64,000 nucleotides of DNA from assembly GCA_019155185.1 (NCBI GenBank), contig CM032816.1:9092510-9156509 (forward strand), written 5' to 3'. Source of the DNA: Beaufortia kweichowensis. Taxonomy: Eukaryota; Chordata; Actinopteri; Cypriniformes; Gastromyzontidae. The notes below the pieces were generated by a model, which saw only the letters and a list, made by a program, of their open reading frames with translations, had not been told where the DNA came from and searched no databases. Positions 1 through 9,240 of this stretch are shown in pieces. How positions within the stretch are numbered: the first letter of the stretch is position 1; every line of letters starts with the position of its first letter. The position numbers and the translations under genes were made by a program.

Positions 1-900
1 TTTTAACATTATGGCTTCATTCTATGTTCAAGTATTATTACTTTTGTCCACGACTGAAAAAACCTCCGGCATAATAATTTCCCGAAGAGCACCTCCATTA
101 GTGGTGTTCTGTAAAGATTTATTGACCTCTGTCCTAATCATCTTGGAACTACACCTGCCTGAACCTGTCAATTGACATTTAAAAATGGTTTGTTAATATC
201 ATAATTTTAAACATTTTCTGGCAGAAGAGGATGCTGCCTATTGAATACAAAATTAAAAGTGTATTTACAAAGTCCAAATGCGCCATAAAACGCCGGAGAG
301 AAAAGGCATTTTGAGCATCCATCAGTTTTTTCCACCGCAGAAAGGAAAGACAAAAGAATGAGATGACCTCATTTGTCATTGCTTTGCCTTTTTGGTGTAC
401 TCTGCTAATGGCTGCATAAATGGGAAGTGCTTTGTTCCTAATTATCAGTTCTAGATTTCCCCTTTGTTAGCCCTTTCACCACCCAACCCCTGACCAAGAC
501 ATTTCTTCAGACTGAAAAGTAAATTTTGATTTTCTCTGCTGTATGCCAATAATTCTCCCCAAATCATTCCCCATATGTAATTTTCTCTTCTATACTTATA
601 CCGATTACTTCAGAATCATAAAGAGCCTCATTGCCAAGTGTGATTGCAGACACAATAAATTTGGTACTTTAAGCTCACAAATCCACATACAAAAACAAGA
701 CACATAATAAAATAAAAAAAAATAAAAAATATTTTTAAATAATACAGATGCACATGTGCAAGGGTTAACATTTATAATCTATATATGAAACTGATTTATT
801 ATCTAAATATTCAAAGCACATACAGCTCTTTTGATTTTAAACGGACAATATGACAGAACATTAACTATTTCTATATCAACCTAAGATTCTCTAATTCGGT
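1..900. other. Intergenic DNA upstream of det1
   Basis: AT-rich, with an A-rich run near 705-740. The part at about 360-480 is of higher complexity and holds TTCCTAATTATCAG, a homeodomain-type core, so it may be regulatory. I looked for mir-7, which sits upstream of DET1 in mammals as I recall, and did not find its mature sequence. No gene seen. Confidence 0.5.
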
Positions 901-904
901 TCCT

Positions 905-1060
905 GATAAAGTGTAATTGCGCGCTCTCGCCGCTCCTGAAGGGGGCGCTCTGGCGCTATGCGCGCCTCGTGCTGGCTGTTTATATGCGGTTCTTGCTAAA
1001 GCGAGCTACTTCCGCCGGCTGACAGAGATTAGGCTTCGAATCTTGTTTAGACTCTAGAAT
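905..1060 (+). promoter_or_regulatory. det1: det1 CpG-type promoter
   Basis: A CpG- and GC-rich patch in otherwise AT-rich DNA, lying just before the predicted first exon. It contains ACTTCCG (1008-1014), the core of an ETS/GABP site typical of housekeeping promoters. It also has a CTCF-like CCTGAAGGGGGCGC at 935-948 that fits the 14-base consensus at 12 positions. The transcription start cannot be fixed from sequence; it is probably near 1000-1060. Confidence 0.6.
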
Positions 1061-1209
1061 AAACTTTATAAAGCGCTTTTATGTTGTTGGTTTTTTAAGT
1101 TTTCCTTGCGTTTTATTTTTATTTTTGCTGTCGCTTTATATCGTCCGTCGTCTGTGAGGGTTAAAGCTGCAGTGATGTTAGCATGAGAGGCGTTTACATA
1201 TGAAAACAG
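1020..1209 (+). other. det1: det1 non-coding first exon (5' UTR), start approximate
   Basis: The stretch ends AAACAG|GTAAGA, a near-perfect donor at 1210. The matching acceptor is TTTGCAG at 1912-1918, 13 bases before the det1 ATG, giving a 709-bp intron. Three ATGs lie in this exon (1175, 1183, 1200). The first two open 4- and 7-codon ORFs; the third, after splicing, overlaps the det1 start out of frame. The 5' end is a guess. Confidence 0.6.
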
Positions 1210-1696
1210 GTAAGAAAATCACAACAGTCAGTGGTGCTTGTGTTTGTATGTCATGGGGATGTTTTATTTTCAGTCATGTTTCTAAGAGCTTGTTTTGAAG
1301 CTTTGCGACTGATATAAAGTCTGAAAAATGCACAAGTTAGTGCACTTGGGGAAAATGCTTCTGCTTTATAACGTTTGTTATGAGTTATGTATATACAATA
1401 TGTTGTGATCATAAATATTATTTGGTCCATGTCATTATTATTAAAGCTTTTTATTAAATAAAAACTTAAAATAATGAAATAAAGCTGTTTCCACAGTTAT
1501 ACTTTTGACTGTAAAACTAATTCAGACATTTAAGCATGAGCTTTATAGGGTGAAGAGAAACATTTCACTTAAGTGATCCCAAACTTGAAACGGTAGTGTA
1601 TAATTTGGGTATAAACTTGGTAAAGTGAACTTGGGAAGTTGTTTCTGCATTATATTTTTTATTATGGACACAACTTTCTTGTATTTCTTTAGCTTT

Positions 1697-1822
1697 ATTC
1701 TTGTAATTTTAACTTTATTCTCAAACTTTTCCAACTTTAATCTAGTATTTCTATAACTTTGATGTTGTAATTTTGACATTGTTTTCAAAATATTACAACT
1801 ATATTCTCATAATATATTTTTT
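1697..1822. repeat. Degenerate 20/22-bp tandem repeat in det1 intron 1
   Basis: Six units can be laid out at 1697, 1717, 1739, 1761, 1781 and 1803, with lengths 20, 22, 22, 20, 22 and 20. They share a pattern like ATTCT.GTAATtTTacaACTTT. The array is AT-rich and diverged. It produces a Lys/Ile-rich open frame on the minus strand that is not a gene. Confidence 0.75.
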
Positions 1823-1931
1823 ATGTGTCACTAAAAGGATGTCATAGTGTTTATGTTATGAAATTAGAGACATTTAATTATTATATTTAATAATAATAAT
1901 TTAATTTATCATTTGCAGTGTTAATACTGTT

Positions 1932-2684
1932 ATGGCTTCACACAACATCACGGCACCAGAGGATGATTTTCCAACTCTGAAGCCGAGACGCATTCAGAAC
2001 CAGAACGTGGTCCACCGGCTGGAGAGACGTCGGATCTGCTCGGGTCCCCCTGGGTCTCACTGGTACCGTGTGCGCTGCTTCCATCAGAACCTCTTCCCTA
2101 ATTTCACAGTGGTGAATGTGGAGAAACCCCCCTGCTTCCTCCGAAAGTTCTCCCCTGACGGGCGCTGTTTCATTGCGTTCTCCTCCGATCAGACTTCCCT
2201 GGAGATCTACGAGTATCAAGGATGCCAGGCTGCAGAAGACCTTCTCCAAGGCCAGGAGGGCGAGACCCTGTCGAACGGGAACGACCAGCGTTCCCTCAAT
2301 ATCAGAGGTAGACTCTTCGAACGCTTCTTCTCCCTGCTGCACGTCACCAACGTGGCCTCGAACGGTGAGCACTTGAATAGAGAATGCAGTCTGTTCACCG
2401 ACGACTGCAGGTACGTGATCGTCGGCTCGGCTGCTTATTTGCCCGAGGAACCTCATCCGCATTTTTTCGAGGTGTACCGCAACAACGAGTCGGTGACCCC
2501 GAATCCACGATCTCCTCTGGAGGACTACTCCCTGCACATCATAGACCTGCACACGGGTCGCTTGTGTGACACACGCACCTTTAAGTGTGACAAGATCATT
2601 CTTTCACACAATCAGGGACTTTACCTGTACAGAAATATTCTGGCTGTGCTTTCCGTGCAACAACAGACCATACACGTCTTTCAG
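1932..2684 (+). CDS. det1: det1 coding exon 1 (residues 1-251)
   Basis: This is the largest coding exon, 251 codons with no intron, ending in phase 0 on ...IHVFQ just before the donor GTAAGA. It carries the N-terminal half of the Det1 domain, including SFSPDG-like WD-type strands (KFSPDGRCFIAFSSD) and the conserved NGNDQRS.NIRGRLFERFF block. The first ~12 residues are unlike mammalian DET1. Reading past 2684 runs into the intron and stops within three codons, which confirms the donor. Its acceptor is at 1917-1918, so 13 bases of 5' UTR precede the ATG in the same exon. Confidence 0.96.
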
Positions 2685-4981
2685 GTAAGAGGATAGTCTG
2701 CGTGGCTATTAACTATTTACTTAAGAAAAACATGTTCCAGCTCCATACACATTTATTAAACAAAATTTATTTTAGATCACACCAGAGGGAACCTTTCTCG
2801 ACGTCCGTACCATCGGGCGATTTTGTTATGAGGACGACCTCCTGACCCTGTCGGCAGTTTACCCCGAGGCTCAGGCAGAAGGTCAGCCCGGCTTCTCTCG
2901 TCTCTACAAAGAGAAAACCATCAACTCCTTAAAACACAGGCTGCTGGTGTACCTGTGGAAGAGGGCGGAGCACGACGGCAGCGCCACGGCCAAGCGGCGG
3001 TTCTTTCAGTTTTTCGATCAGCTCCGGGAGTTACGCATGTGGAAGATGCAACTCCTCGATGAGCATCACCTCTTCATCAAGTACACCAGCGAAGATGTTG
3101 TGACACTGAGGGTCACCGACCCCTCGCAGGTAAAAACATATGCAGGCAGTGAAGTAACTTGAGATTTAATCAGATATGCACCTGCTGGCGTCATTACCTA
3201 ATCTCTGCACACGTAAGATGTACTGTTTGTTATCCTTTTGTTTTGAATCCATATACAGGGCGGATTTGTGTTGTGACATTATTTGTGAATTGTTTTTTCT
3301 TTCGTGCGTAGATTGTCATCTGATCAGTGTATAAATGTTTTTTAAATGCGAGTGTGTTGCTCTATTAGTTTTTCGTTTCTTAGTGCTTGCTAAGACAAAT
3401 GACTGTTGTTACTGCTTGGGGTTAGGGATTACATTTACATTCATGCATTATGTGATTGCCATGTTCCTTTAATAATGTCGAAAATAGTCTTGTACCTGTG
3501 ATGGTTGTCTGTACATGGTGTAATTTTTATGTTCCAGCCTTCGTTTTATGTGGTTTACAACATGCTGACGACAGAGGTAATAGCGGTTTTCGAGAACACT
3601 TCAGACAAACTCCTGGAGCTTTTCGAGAACTTCTGCGACCTCTTCCGGAACGCCACCCTTCACAGCGAAGCCGTGCAGTTTCCTTGCTCTGCATCCAGTA
3701 ACAACTTCGCCCGTCAGGTGCAACGCAGGTGAGATGTGTAAATCAACCAGGCCAAAATTTGATGGTTGAGTCAGGTCTGTAAAGTCACAGGTTCTCTCAA
3801 GTTCAGGTTTAAATGCAGAAAAATGTATTCGTAAATCTCATCCATCAGTCATCCAAGTGAAGCAGACCAGCCTAGTTCGCCCAAAAATAAAACATCTTTC
3901 ATCTTTTAGTCACGTTCAAAACTTGCAAAAGATTTTTTAATTCTATTTTGAGAATTGGTTGAACCTTTAATAAGAAGTGTTATTCATCATTAGCCTTCAC
4001 ATTACTTACAAATATGTGTGTTTGCAGGTTCAAAGACACTATCGTAAATGCCAAGTATGGCGGGCACACGGAGGCCGTCAGGAGACTGCTGGGACAGCTG
4101 CCCATTAGCGCTCAGTCATACAGTAGCAGCCCGTATCTGGACCTCTCGCTCTTTAGCTACGACGACAAGTGGGTGTCCGTCATGGAACGGCCGAAGACCT
4201 GCGGCGATCACCCTATACGGTACCAGAAGTCAGAGTCTAATCTATTAAGCTTTTGGTGCTTTTATAGTGTCGGTATTTACCGTTAAAACTTTATGTATTG
4301 AATAAATCAGTAAGCCATTTTTATTTGTGCATTTATATTTGTCGTGCATTTATATTTGTCATGCATTTGATGCGCTGAAAAATAGATTTTTGTTTTGTTT
4401 CATATCCATGCATTTCTGTCTCTGTCTAACATGTCAGCATTAAATGTAGACATATGCACGGTCTAAACTTCGTTGACAAAGTGCACAGTGAATAACAGAA
4501 GAGGCCAGAATGTACGCCCACTTTTCTTCCGTGTAGTGAAAAGTGAAGCCCAGCGTGTGGTCGGCATCAACTTCCTTGTTAAATCTTGAAACACTGAAGT
4601 GTAATTTCATGCCGTGACAGGGGATCTTTTAAACACTTTTTGAGAGCTCTTAAAATTTCCCTGACAAATGTTACCACAATTTTCGTATATGCCTCGCTTA
4701 TCAACGCGTATCATTTGCCGTAAAATATGGCGTGTTCTCGCTGTCGCCGTTCGTTGTGGCATGATAATAAAGTGGCACTCTCTTTGTCCAGGTTTTATGC
4801 GAGGGACTCGGGGCTGCTGAAATTTAAGATCCAGGCAGGCCTGCTGGGCAGACCCATTAACCACGCAGTCAGGAGACTCGTGGCATTCACCTTCCACCCT
4901 TTCGAACCCTTCGCTATCTCTGTACAGCGCACCAACGCCGAATACGTTGTCAACTTTCACATGCGCCATGGATGCGTATGA
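1932..4981 (+). CDS. det1: DET1 homolog, CUL4-DDB1 ubiquitin-ligase adaptor (complete, 5 coding exons)
   Basis: Joined exons 1932-2684, 2776-3129, 3538-3728, 4028-4219 and 4792-4981 give one open frame of 559 codons. It matches vertebrate DET1 almost throughout as I recall it: KPRRIQNQNV near the start, VNVEKPPCFLRKFSPDGR, SLHIIDLHTGRLCDTRTFKC, FINS/INSLKHRLLVYLW and a C-terminus ending NAEYVVNFHMRHGCV. Human DET1 is about 550 residues; the extra length is a longer N-terminus and one additional Ala in HSEAVQF. Known role: a nuclear adaptor that with DDB1 and DDA1 bridges COP1 to CUL4A-RBX1 and promotes ubiquitination of substrates such as c-Jun. The start at 1932 has a good context (G at -3, G at +4), and the family similarity begins soon after it. 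All introns are short (91, 408, 299, 572 bp) with GT-AG ends. No frameshift or stop was seen, so the gene looks functional. Confidence 0.97.
2776..3129 (+). CDS. det1: det1 coding exon 2 (residues 252-369)
   Basis: The exon follows a TTTTAG acceptor, begins ITPEGTF.DVRTIGRFCYEDD and ends TLRVTDPSQ before a GTAAAA donor; both ends are phase 0. It is 354 nt long. It encodes the conserved SLKHRLLVYLWKRAEHDGSATAKRRFF segment and the RMWKMQLLDEHHLFIKYTSEDV block. The least conserved stretch compared with mammals as I recall them is PEAQAEGQPGFSRLYKEK. The intron before it is only 91 bp. Confidence 0.96.
3538..3728 (+). CDS. det1: det1 coding exon 3 (residues 370-433)
   Basis: Acceptor TTCCAG at 3532-3537, donor GTGAGA at 3729. 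The 191-nt exon reads PSFYVVYNMLTTEVIAVFENTSDKLLELFENFCDLFRNATLHSEAVQFPCSASSNNFARQVQR and ends with two bases of a split Arg codon (AG|G). Mammalian DET1 has HSEVQF here as I remember it, so the Ala in HSEAVQF is a single-codon insertion in or near this lineage. A MITE fragment lies in the intron that follows. Confidence 0.96.
3877..3930. mobile_element. MITE fragment in det1 intron 4
   Basis: CTAGTTCGCCCAAAAATAAAA here matches the terminal sequence of the MITE family found at 16.6, 25.4, 37.4, 38.3 and 42.4 kb (typical end AGTTCACCCAAAAATGAAAA). It is followed by TCATCTTTTAGTCACG, resembling the family's next segment. Only one end survives. Confidence 0.6.
4028..4219 (+). CDS. det1: det1 coding exon 4 (residues 433-497)
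   Basis: Acceptor TTGCAG at 4022-4027. The 192-nt exon encodes FKDTIVNAKYGGHTEAVRRLLGQLPISAQSYSSSPYLDLSLFSYDDKWVSVMERPKTCGDHPI and ends CG, with GTACCA as donor at 4220. The split Arg (CG|G) is completed by the next exon, which restores the family sequence HPIRFYARDSG. Reading on through the donor also stays open for about 20 codons, so the boundary rests on homology and not on a stop. Confidence 0.95.
4326..4372. repeat. Short 19-bp tandem duplication in det1 intron 5
   Basis: TGCATTTATATTTGTC occurs twice in a row with a third partial TGCATTT unit. It lies inside the 572-bp intron before the last coding exon and has no visible function. Confidence 0.6.
4792..4981 (+). CDS. det1: det1 terminal coding exon (residues 497-559 and stop)
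   Basis: Acceptor TGTCCAG ends at 4791. The exon encodes FYARDSGLLKFKIQAGLLGRPINHAVRRLVAFTFHPFEPFAISVQRTNAEYVVNFHMRHGCV and stops with TGA at 4979-4981. The C-terminal MRHGCV differs from the mammalian MRHCCT I recall. A 3' UTR with poly(A) signals follows at once. Confidence 0.96.
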
Positions 4982-5230
4982 TTCATGCATTTGTGAAGAA
5001 ATGAGAGCTTATTTTTGTCGTGCAGAGAAGATGCATGGAACTATTTTTTTACTTTTTTCTTTTTTATATTAAAGTTTTATTTATTACAAATGTGATGTCT
5101 TTTATGTTATTACATTTAGCAATGTGTGTATGTATATATATATATATATGTATATTTTATCTTTTAATTAAATTGCAACATGCGTAATAAAATGGTATTG
5201 TCGTGTGTAATAAATTGTAGGATACTTTGA
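4982..5230 (+). terminator. det1: det1 3' UTR and poly(A) signals
   Basis: ATTAAA at 5068-5073 is followed about 20 bases later by a TG/T-rich tract (TGTGATGTCTTTTATG), a standard cleavage arrangement. Canonical AATAAA copies at 5186-5191 and 5209-5214, with a GT-rich stretch between them, offer a second, more distal site. The 3' UTR would then be roughly 100 or 230 bases. A (TA)n run at 5130-5155 lies between the two choices. Confidence 0.55.
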
Positions 5231-5759
5231 CAGGCAGTACTAAAAGTATAATTGTGTGTTTCATCTTTAGTTGTCGTTTAAAGGTGATGGCATGTTAAGA
5301 TACTCACGGTTCATTTCATTTTTTAAATTACTGAGAAAGTATTTAAAAAAAATGCTAATGCCCCCTTTTAGCAGTTTTTCCCCTCGAAAGCTTAATGAAA
5401 TAGTTTAGCTGCCATTACTCAGCCTCTTCCCACATAGCAGACCAGCATTAACCAAACACGGAGGTGGGTGCAAACCACAACCATCAACAACACAACAAAC
5501 CCTAATGCCACAATAATAACAACAAAAACTAATTCCGAAATTGGTTCATTATACCCAGTTTACTAAGTGAGAGGTTTCCCAGTGGGAATACAATTGTTCA
5601 GTTGATAGAGCAGAGGTGGAAGAAAATGCATCTGTTTTAACAGCCACTTCAGCGCTGATTGAAGGACAATTTTCCATACAGGAGATTGCCACGACTTAAA
5701 AACGGCATCGCGTACATACGGAGAGTTTCTTTTCTCCTTTATTAATGAAAAAATATAAA

Positions 5760-6500
5760 TTATAACTGATAAACCGAATGCGTAAAGCCCGTATTTAGCC
5801 TCGAGTCGGTAGGTAAGGAACAGGACAAATCTCCCCCCGCCAGTCTAAAAGCTTTCTTTTCTTGAGTTCACCGGAGTGCCATTTTTTTGGAGTGGACCCC
5901 TAAGTGGAACTACTGTAAGTGTAATCATTCCCTCAAGGCTTTATGAATATGAATCTGTGATATCCCGCTAGTTACTGACAGAAATTTCCCCTGTCCAGCG
6001 AGATGACCGCGTTCTAGTAGGTGCTCCAGGCGCGGGGCCCCTGAACGCAGGAATGAATGCTTTTAGCCGGATTGAAAAGTGTGATCCTAGGGTTCGGTGT
6101 GGGCGGGAGTGGGAGGGTGTCGACTGTGCTTCGTAGGGCTTCTCTCTCATTTAATTCATCCGTAATGGTGCTGCCGCGGTACGGAACACAAAAAAACCAT
6201 ACCGGGGTTATAATTTCCCCGCGCAATCAGTTCAGTTTTGCGCTGCGTGCGAATAAAGGCGCGCAAAAAGAGGTGAAGCGCGCCGAACACTTGATTGAGG
6301 AGAAAATGAAGTGACACGTTGTGAATTGTGATTGCGTTATTCTCTCTTTTGTGCTTTTATTATGTGTACGGGTGACCCGTACCCCTGCAAATGATCTACG
6401 GCGCTCGGGGCACGAGCGAATTAATTAGATAAAGAGAGAGACGAACTCAAACATTTACCACAGCAATGTTACGCCACGATCTTTCTGTCGCGAGCTTTAA
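5760..6500. promoter_or_regulatory. Orphan CpG-rich island 1, promoter-like
   Basis: This is the most CpG-rich stretch after det1, with runs such as GGCGCGGGGCCCC (about 6030), GGTGTGGGCGGGAG (about 6100), CTGCCGCGGTACGG (about 6172) and GGCGCGCAAAAAG (about 6258). An ATG-started 85-codon frame at 6057-6314 (+) lies inside. Its product is not recognised, and the minus strand is equally open, as expected by chance in CpG-rich DNA. It may be a promoter of an unannotated transcript or a conserved element. It ends next to a CT microsatellite. Confidence 0.35.
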
Positions 6501-6613
6501 TAGCTGTCATTGTTGTTACCTGCACTGTGTTGTTAGTTTAAGAGGTGACACTGATCTCGAACCATCCATCATGGGAGAACACGGGATATCTGTGTGTCAT
6601 CAAATGAACATCT

Positions 6614-6614
<1 letters not shown>

Positions 6615-6647
<33 letters not shown>
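6615..6647. repeat. (CT)n microsatellite
   Basis: About 16 perfect CT units immediately downstream of CpG island 1. It gives the Ser-Leu run in the overlapping open frame. Confidence 0.95.
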
Positions 6648-6648
<1 letters not shown>

Positions 6649-7489
6649 AACCTGGTGACTTATTAGAAGGAACACTTAAAGTAACTTGACATTTCAAGTT
6701 GTTCTGGACTTCCTAGACGAGTCTATTGGTTTTTATAGCAGCATCTGACATGTTATTAGCCTTTTAGGGTTTCGTCTCCTGTAACTTGTCGCAATTGGCT
6801 TTTTTGATATGTTATTATGATCATATGATTATGTTTCTTTTTCAGTGTTGCATTATTATGAGTCCTGTTATCATATATGAAATGTACTTATTACAGTTTT
6901 GTCTGCGGAGATCATAATCATTATTAACATTAGAAAAAGTTTATTAAATCAATAAATAATAATCAAAACAATGATGAACTTTGAAACGGTATCATTTATT
7001 TTCACTTTTTAACTGTTAGATATTGTTTAGGTGTTTTAATATGCTATATGTTTGCATATAGAAAGAAAATGTGGTATATATGTATTTTATATATACATTC
7101 AATTTTATATTCAATTAAATTCATTAATTTTTTTCTTACATAATTACTGATGTTTTTTATTTATTTACTTATGTGACTACCTCCTGGTCATCCCTATATA
7201 ATGATTAAATATGTGACAACTAGCCCCATCCTTTTCTCTACAATCTTTTAAAATGTGACAACAAGCCTCGATCTCCTATATCAATTCTTTAAAAACGTAT
7301 TTTCTTTACATTTTACAGCTTTATATAATTGACTCTGTTTTGACTTTGGCTGTGCCCTTAGCCTACGAAACAGTATGAATAATGCAAAATTACTGCCCGT
7401 TTGATGGCCCTGTACCACCGGTCAACTTTTTGTAAGTGTGCACTCTTCAAACTTGTAATCAGGCACTTATTTTGCATTAATTAGACCAG

Positions 7490-7830
7490 CACAAATGGCA
7501 GCAACCTAACATGTGGAGAAGCCACACGTCACCCGAAAAACTTCATCCGGGTTTATTCGGCTGGCTAATTAGGTGTCCAGCTGCTTCCCGGTGGGCCGGC
7601 TTGAAGATTACATCCAATCAGACGGCCAAGTAAATCCAGGGCCACTGAGCTGGGCTAACGTGTGATATCCTGCCTCGGTCTGTGACATGGTTGGCTGGGG
7701 TTAACCTGTGAAGAGGCAGCAGGTGCTGTGGGATTATGTGTCCGTCCTGCCTCTGGTTACACAAGCTAATTGAACACATTCTAACGCCCTCCAGACTCCT
7801 GGGGAAAGCCTCTGGACATGAGCGTGTGGG
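7490..7830. promoter_or_regulatory. Candidate conserved non-coding element
   Basis: Repeat-free, balanced-composition sequence between AT-rich flanks. It carries several homeodomain-type cores (GGCTAATTAGGTG about 7563, AAGCTAATTGAAC about 7763), a CCAATCAG (about 7614) and E-boxes CAGCTG and CAGGTG. No open frame of note. The call rests only on complexity and motif clustering; conservation could not be tested. Confidence 0.3.
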
Positions 7831-7848
7831 GTGGATGTAGTTTCTTTT

Positions 7849-7865
7849 GTGTGTGTGTGTGTGTG
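7849..7865. repeat. (GT)n microsatellite
   Basis: A short, perfect GT run just after the motif-rich stretch at 7.5-7.8 kb. Confidence 0.85.
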
Positions 7866-8889
7866 GTTTGAGACAAATTTGACTGACCCCTGTTGTAAAG
7901 AAATAAGTGTAGGCTAATTAGATTATGTTAACAAGAGCATTGTTGGGGTTAACCGAGTTAAGCAGAACAGCTGAAATGCATCATAGACATATTTGTTAAT
8001 ATCTCCAGTTAAGGACAGAACCTACTCACTTCAAAATCCAAATGGTCAGAGAAGTCATCATTTGCGTTTGTGTTGATTAGAATATTTATAGACTAAAAAT
8101 ATTATTATTATTAATGTACATTATTACTCTTTATGTAATAATTAAATGAAACATCCGCTCAATTATGTGTAGAATATCTGTAATGCAGTTTAGGAGAATT
8201 TGGTAGGACGACCGTGTAAATATTTCCTCATATTTTCACAGATGACTCGACTAAAGTAATTACAAAATGGCTGAGTAAAGTAAAGGTATAATATATAATT
8301 CTTTACAAATAAAAGATTTTTGGTGCCACTGTATATGAATTTGTGTATATATATACATCTTGAATATGTATTTTTCCCCCCATTTTTAGAAGCATTTTGC
8401 ATAAAGCATTTATCAGGATTCTTATGTTTAGTGAATCTGTTAATGAACTATGTAGTTTATCTGCGAGCTTTAAACAGCTTGATAAGGTCAATGTTTGAGT
8501 TTACAGCGAGTAGGCAATACAAATAGCAACACAAATTCACATGTCAGTCAATTGGTTCGGTGAAACATTAACTTGAGTTTCATAACAAAAGCTTAAGAGG
8601 GGACCATATGTTAACGTTTACGACAGGTATGTTGTTTTATCAATCTAGATGATGATATAGGGCCCAAACGTATATATTTTCTACCACATGCGAAGACAAG
8701 CCCATGCTGCTGGCCTGACCCTGGTTTCTATGGTTACGATGTGTACTTTGTTGTAGCCACTGTCTGCCTGGTAACCCAGTTCTTGCTAATTGCTGTTGTC
8801 TTGGCAACAAGGTGGCCAATGTAATCTGGAAAAAACGGGTAACAATCGGCAACAAATGTATGTATTCATTAAAAGAATTCAGCCTGCTG

Positions 8890-9240
8890 GCGTTCCTTAG
8901 GGAGAGAAAAACAACGCAGTTTGGTCTTTGTTTTTGGGGTTAAGAAAGTGAAACAACACACCTGACCTTACAAGATCACACTAATTTCAACAGGAACCTC
9001 GAGCCACCTGTCAGCCAGTGGTGTAATATGAAACGGAAAGGGCCCAGCTCCGCTGCATTATTGTGTGTTATTGTCTAATTCAATAGAAAGGACCTACACT
9101 GATTTTCAGTGGCGTGAGACACGCACATCATTATTCAATGGAGATAATGAGTCTAATGAGCGTGTTGAGTTCAATAATTCAGCTAATTGAATTCTGTAGG
9201 AACTCTCTGCCTAATGTAAAAAATTAAGATGTGTAGCGCA
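8890..9240. promoter_or_regulatory. Candidate conserved non-coding element with SOX/homeodomain motifs
   Basis: Dense in ATTGT/ATTCAA (SOX-like) and TAAT cores: TTATTGTCTAATTCAATAG at about 9067, ATTATTCAATGG at about 9130, and TTCAATAATTCAGCTAATTG at about 9170. Flanks are less complex. There is no coding potential. The pattern is that of a developmental enhancer, but this is inference. Confidence 0.33.

Noticed and set aside
1..1000. mir-7 hairpin expected upstream of DET1 by comparison with mammals
   Set aside because: The mature mir-7 sequence was not found on either strand in this short upstream stretch; it may lie outside the window.
1543..1788. Lys/Ile-rich 81-codon minus-strand frame in det1 intron 1
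   Set aside because: It overlaps the AT-rich tandem array, which explains both the openness and the composition.
1938..2552. 204-codon minus-strand frame opposite det1 exon
   Set aside because: It is the antisense shadow of the long, GC-rich det1 coding exon.
5993..6200. Possible rRNA or organelle-derived insert in the GC-rich island
   Set aside because: No stretch matches conserved rRNA or mitochondrial segments that I can recognise.
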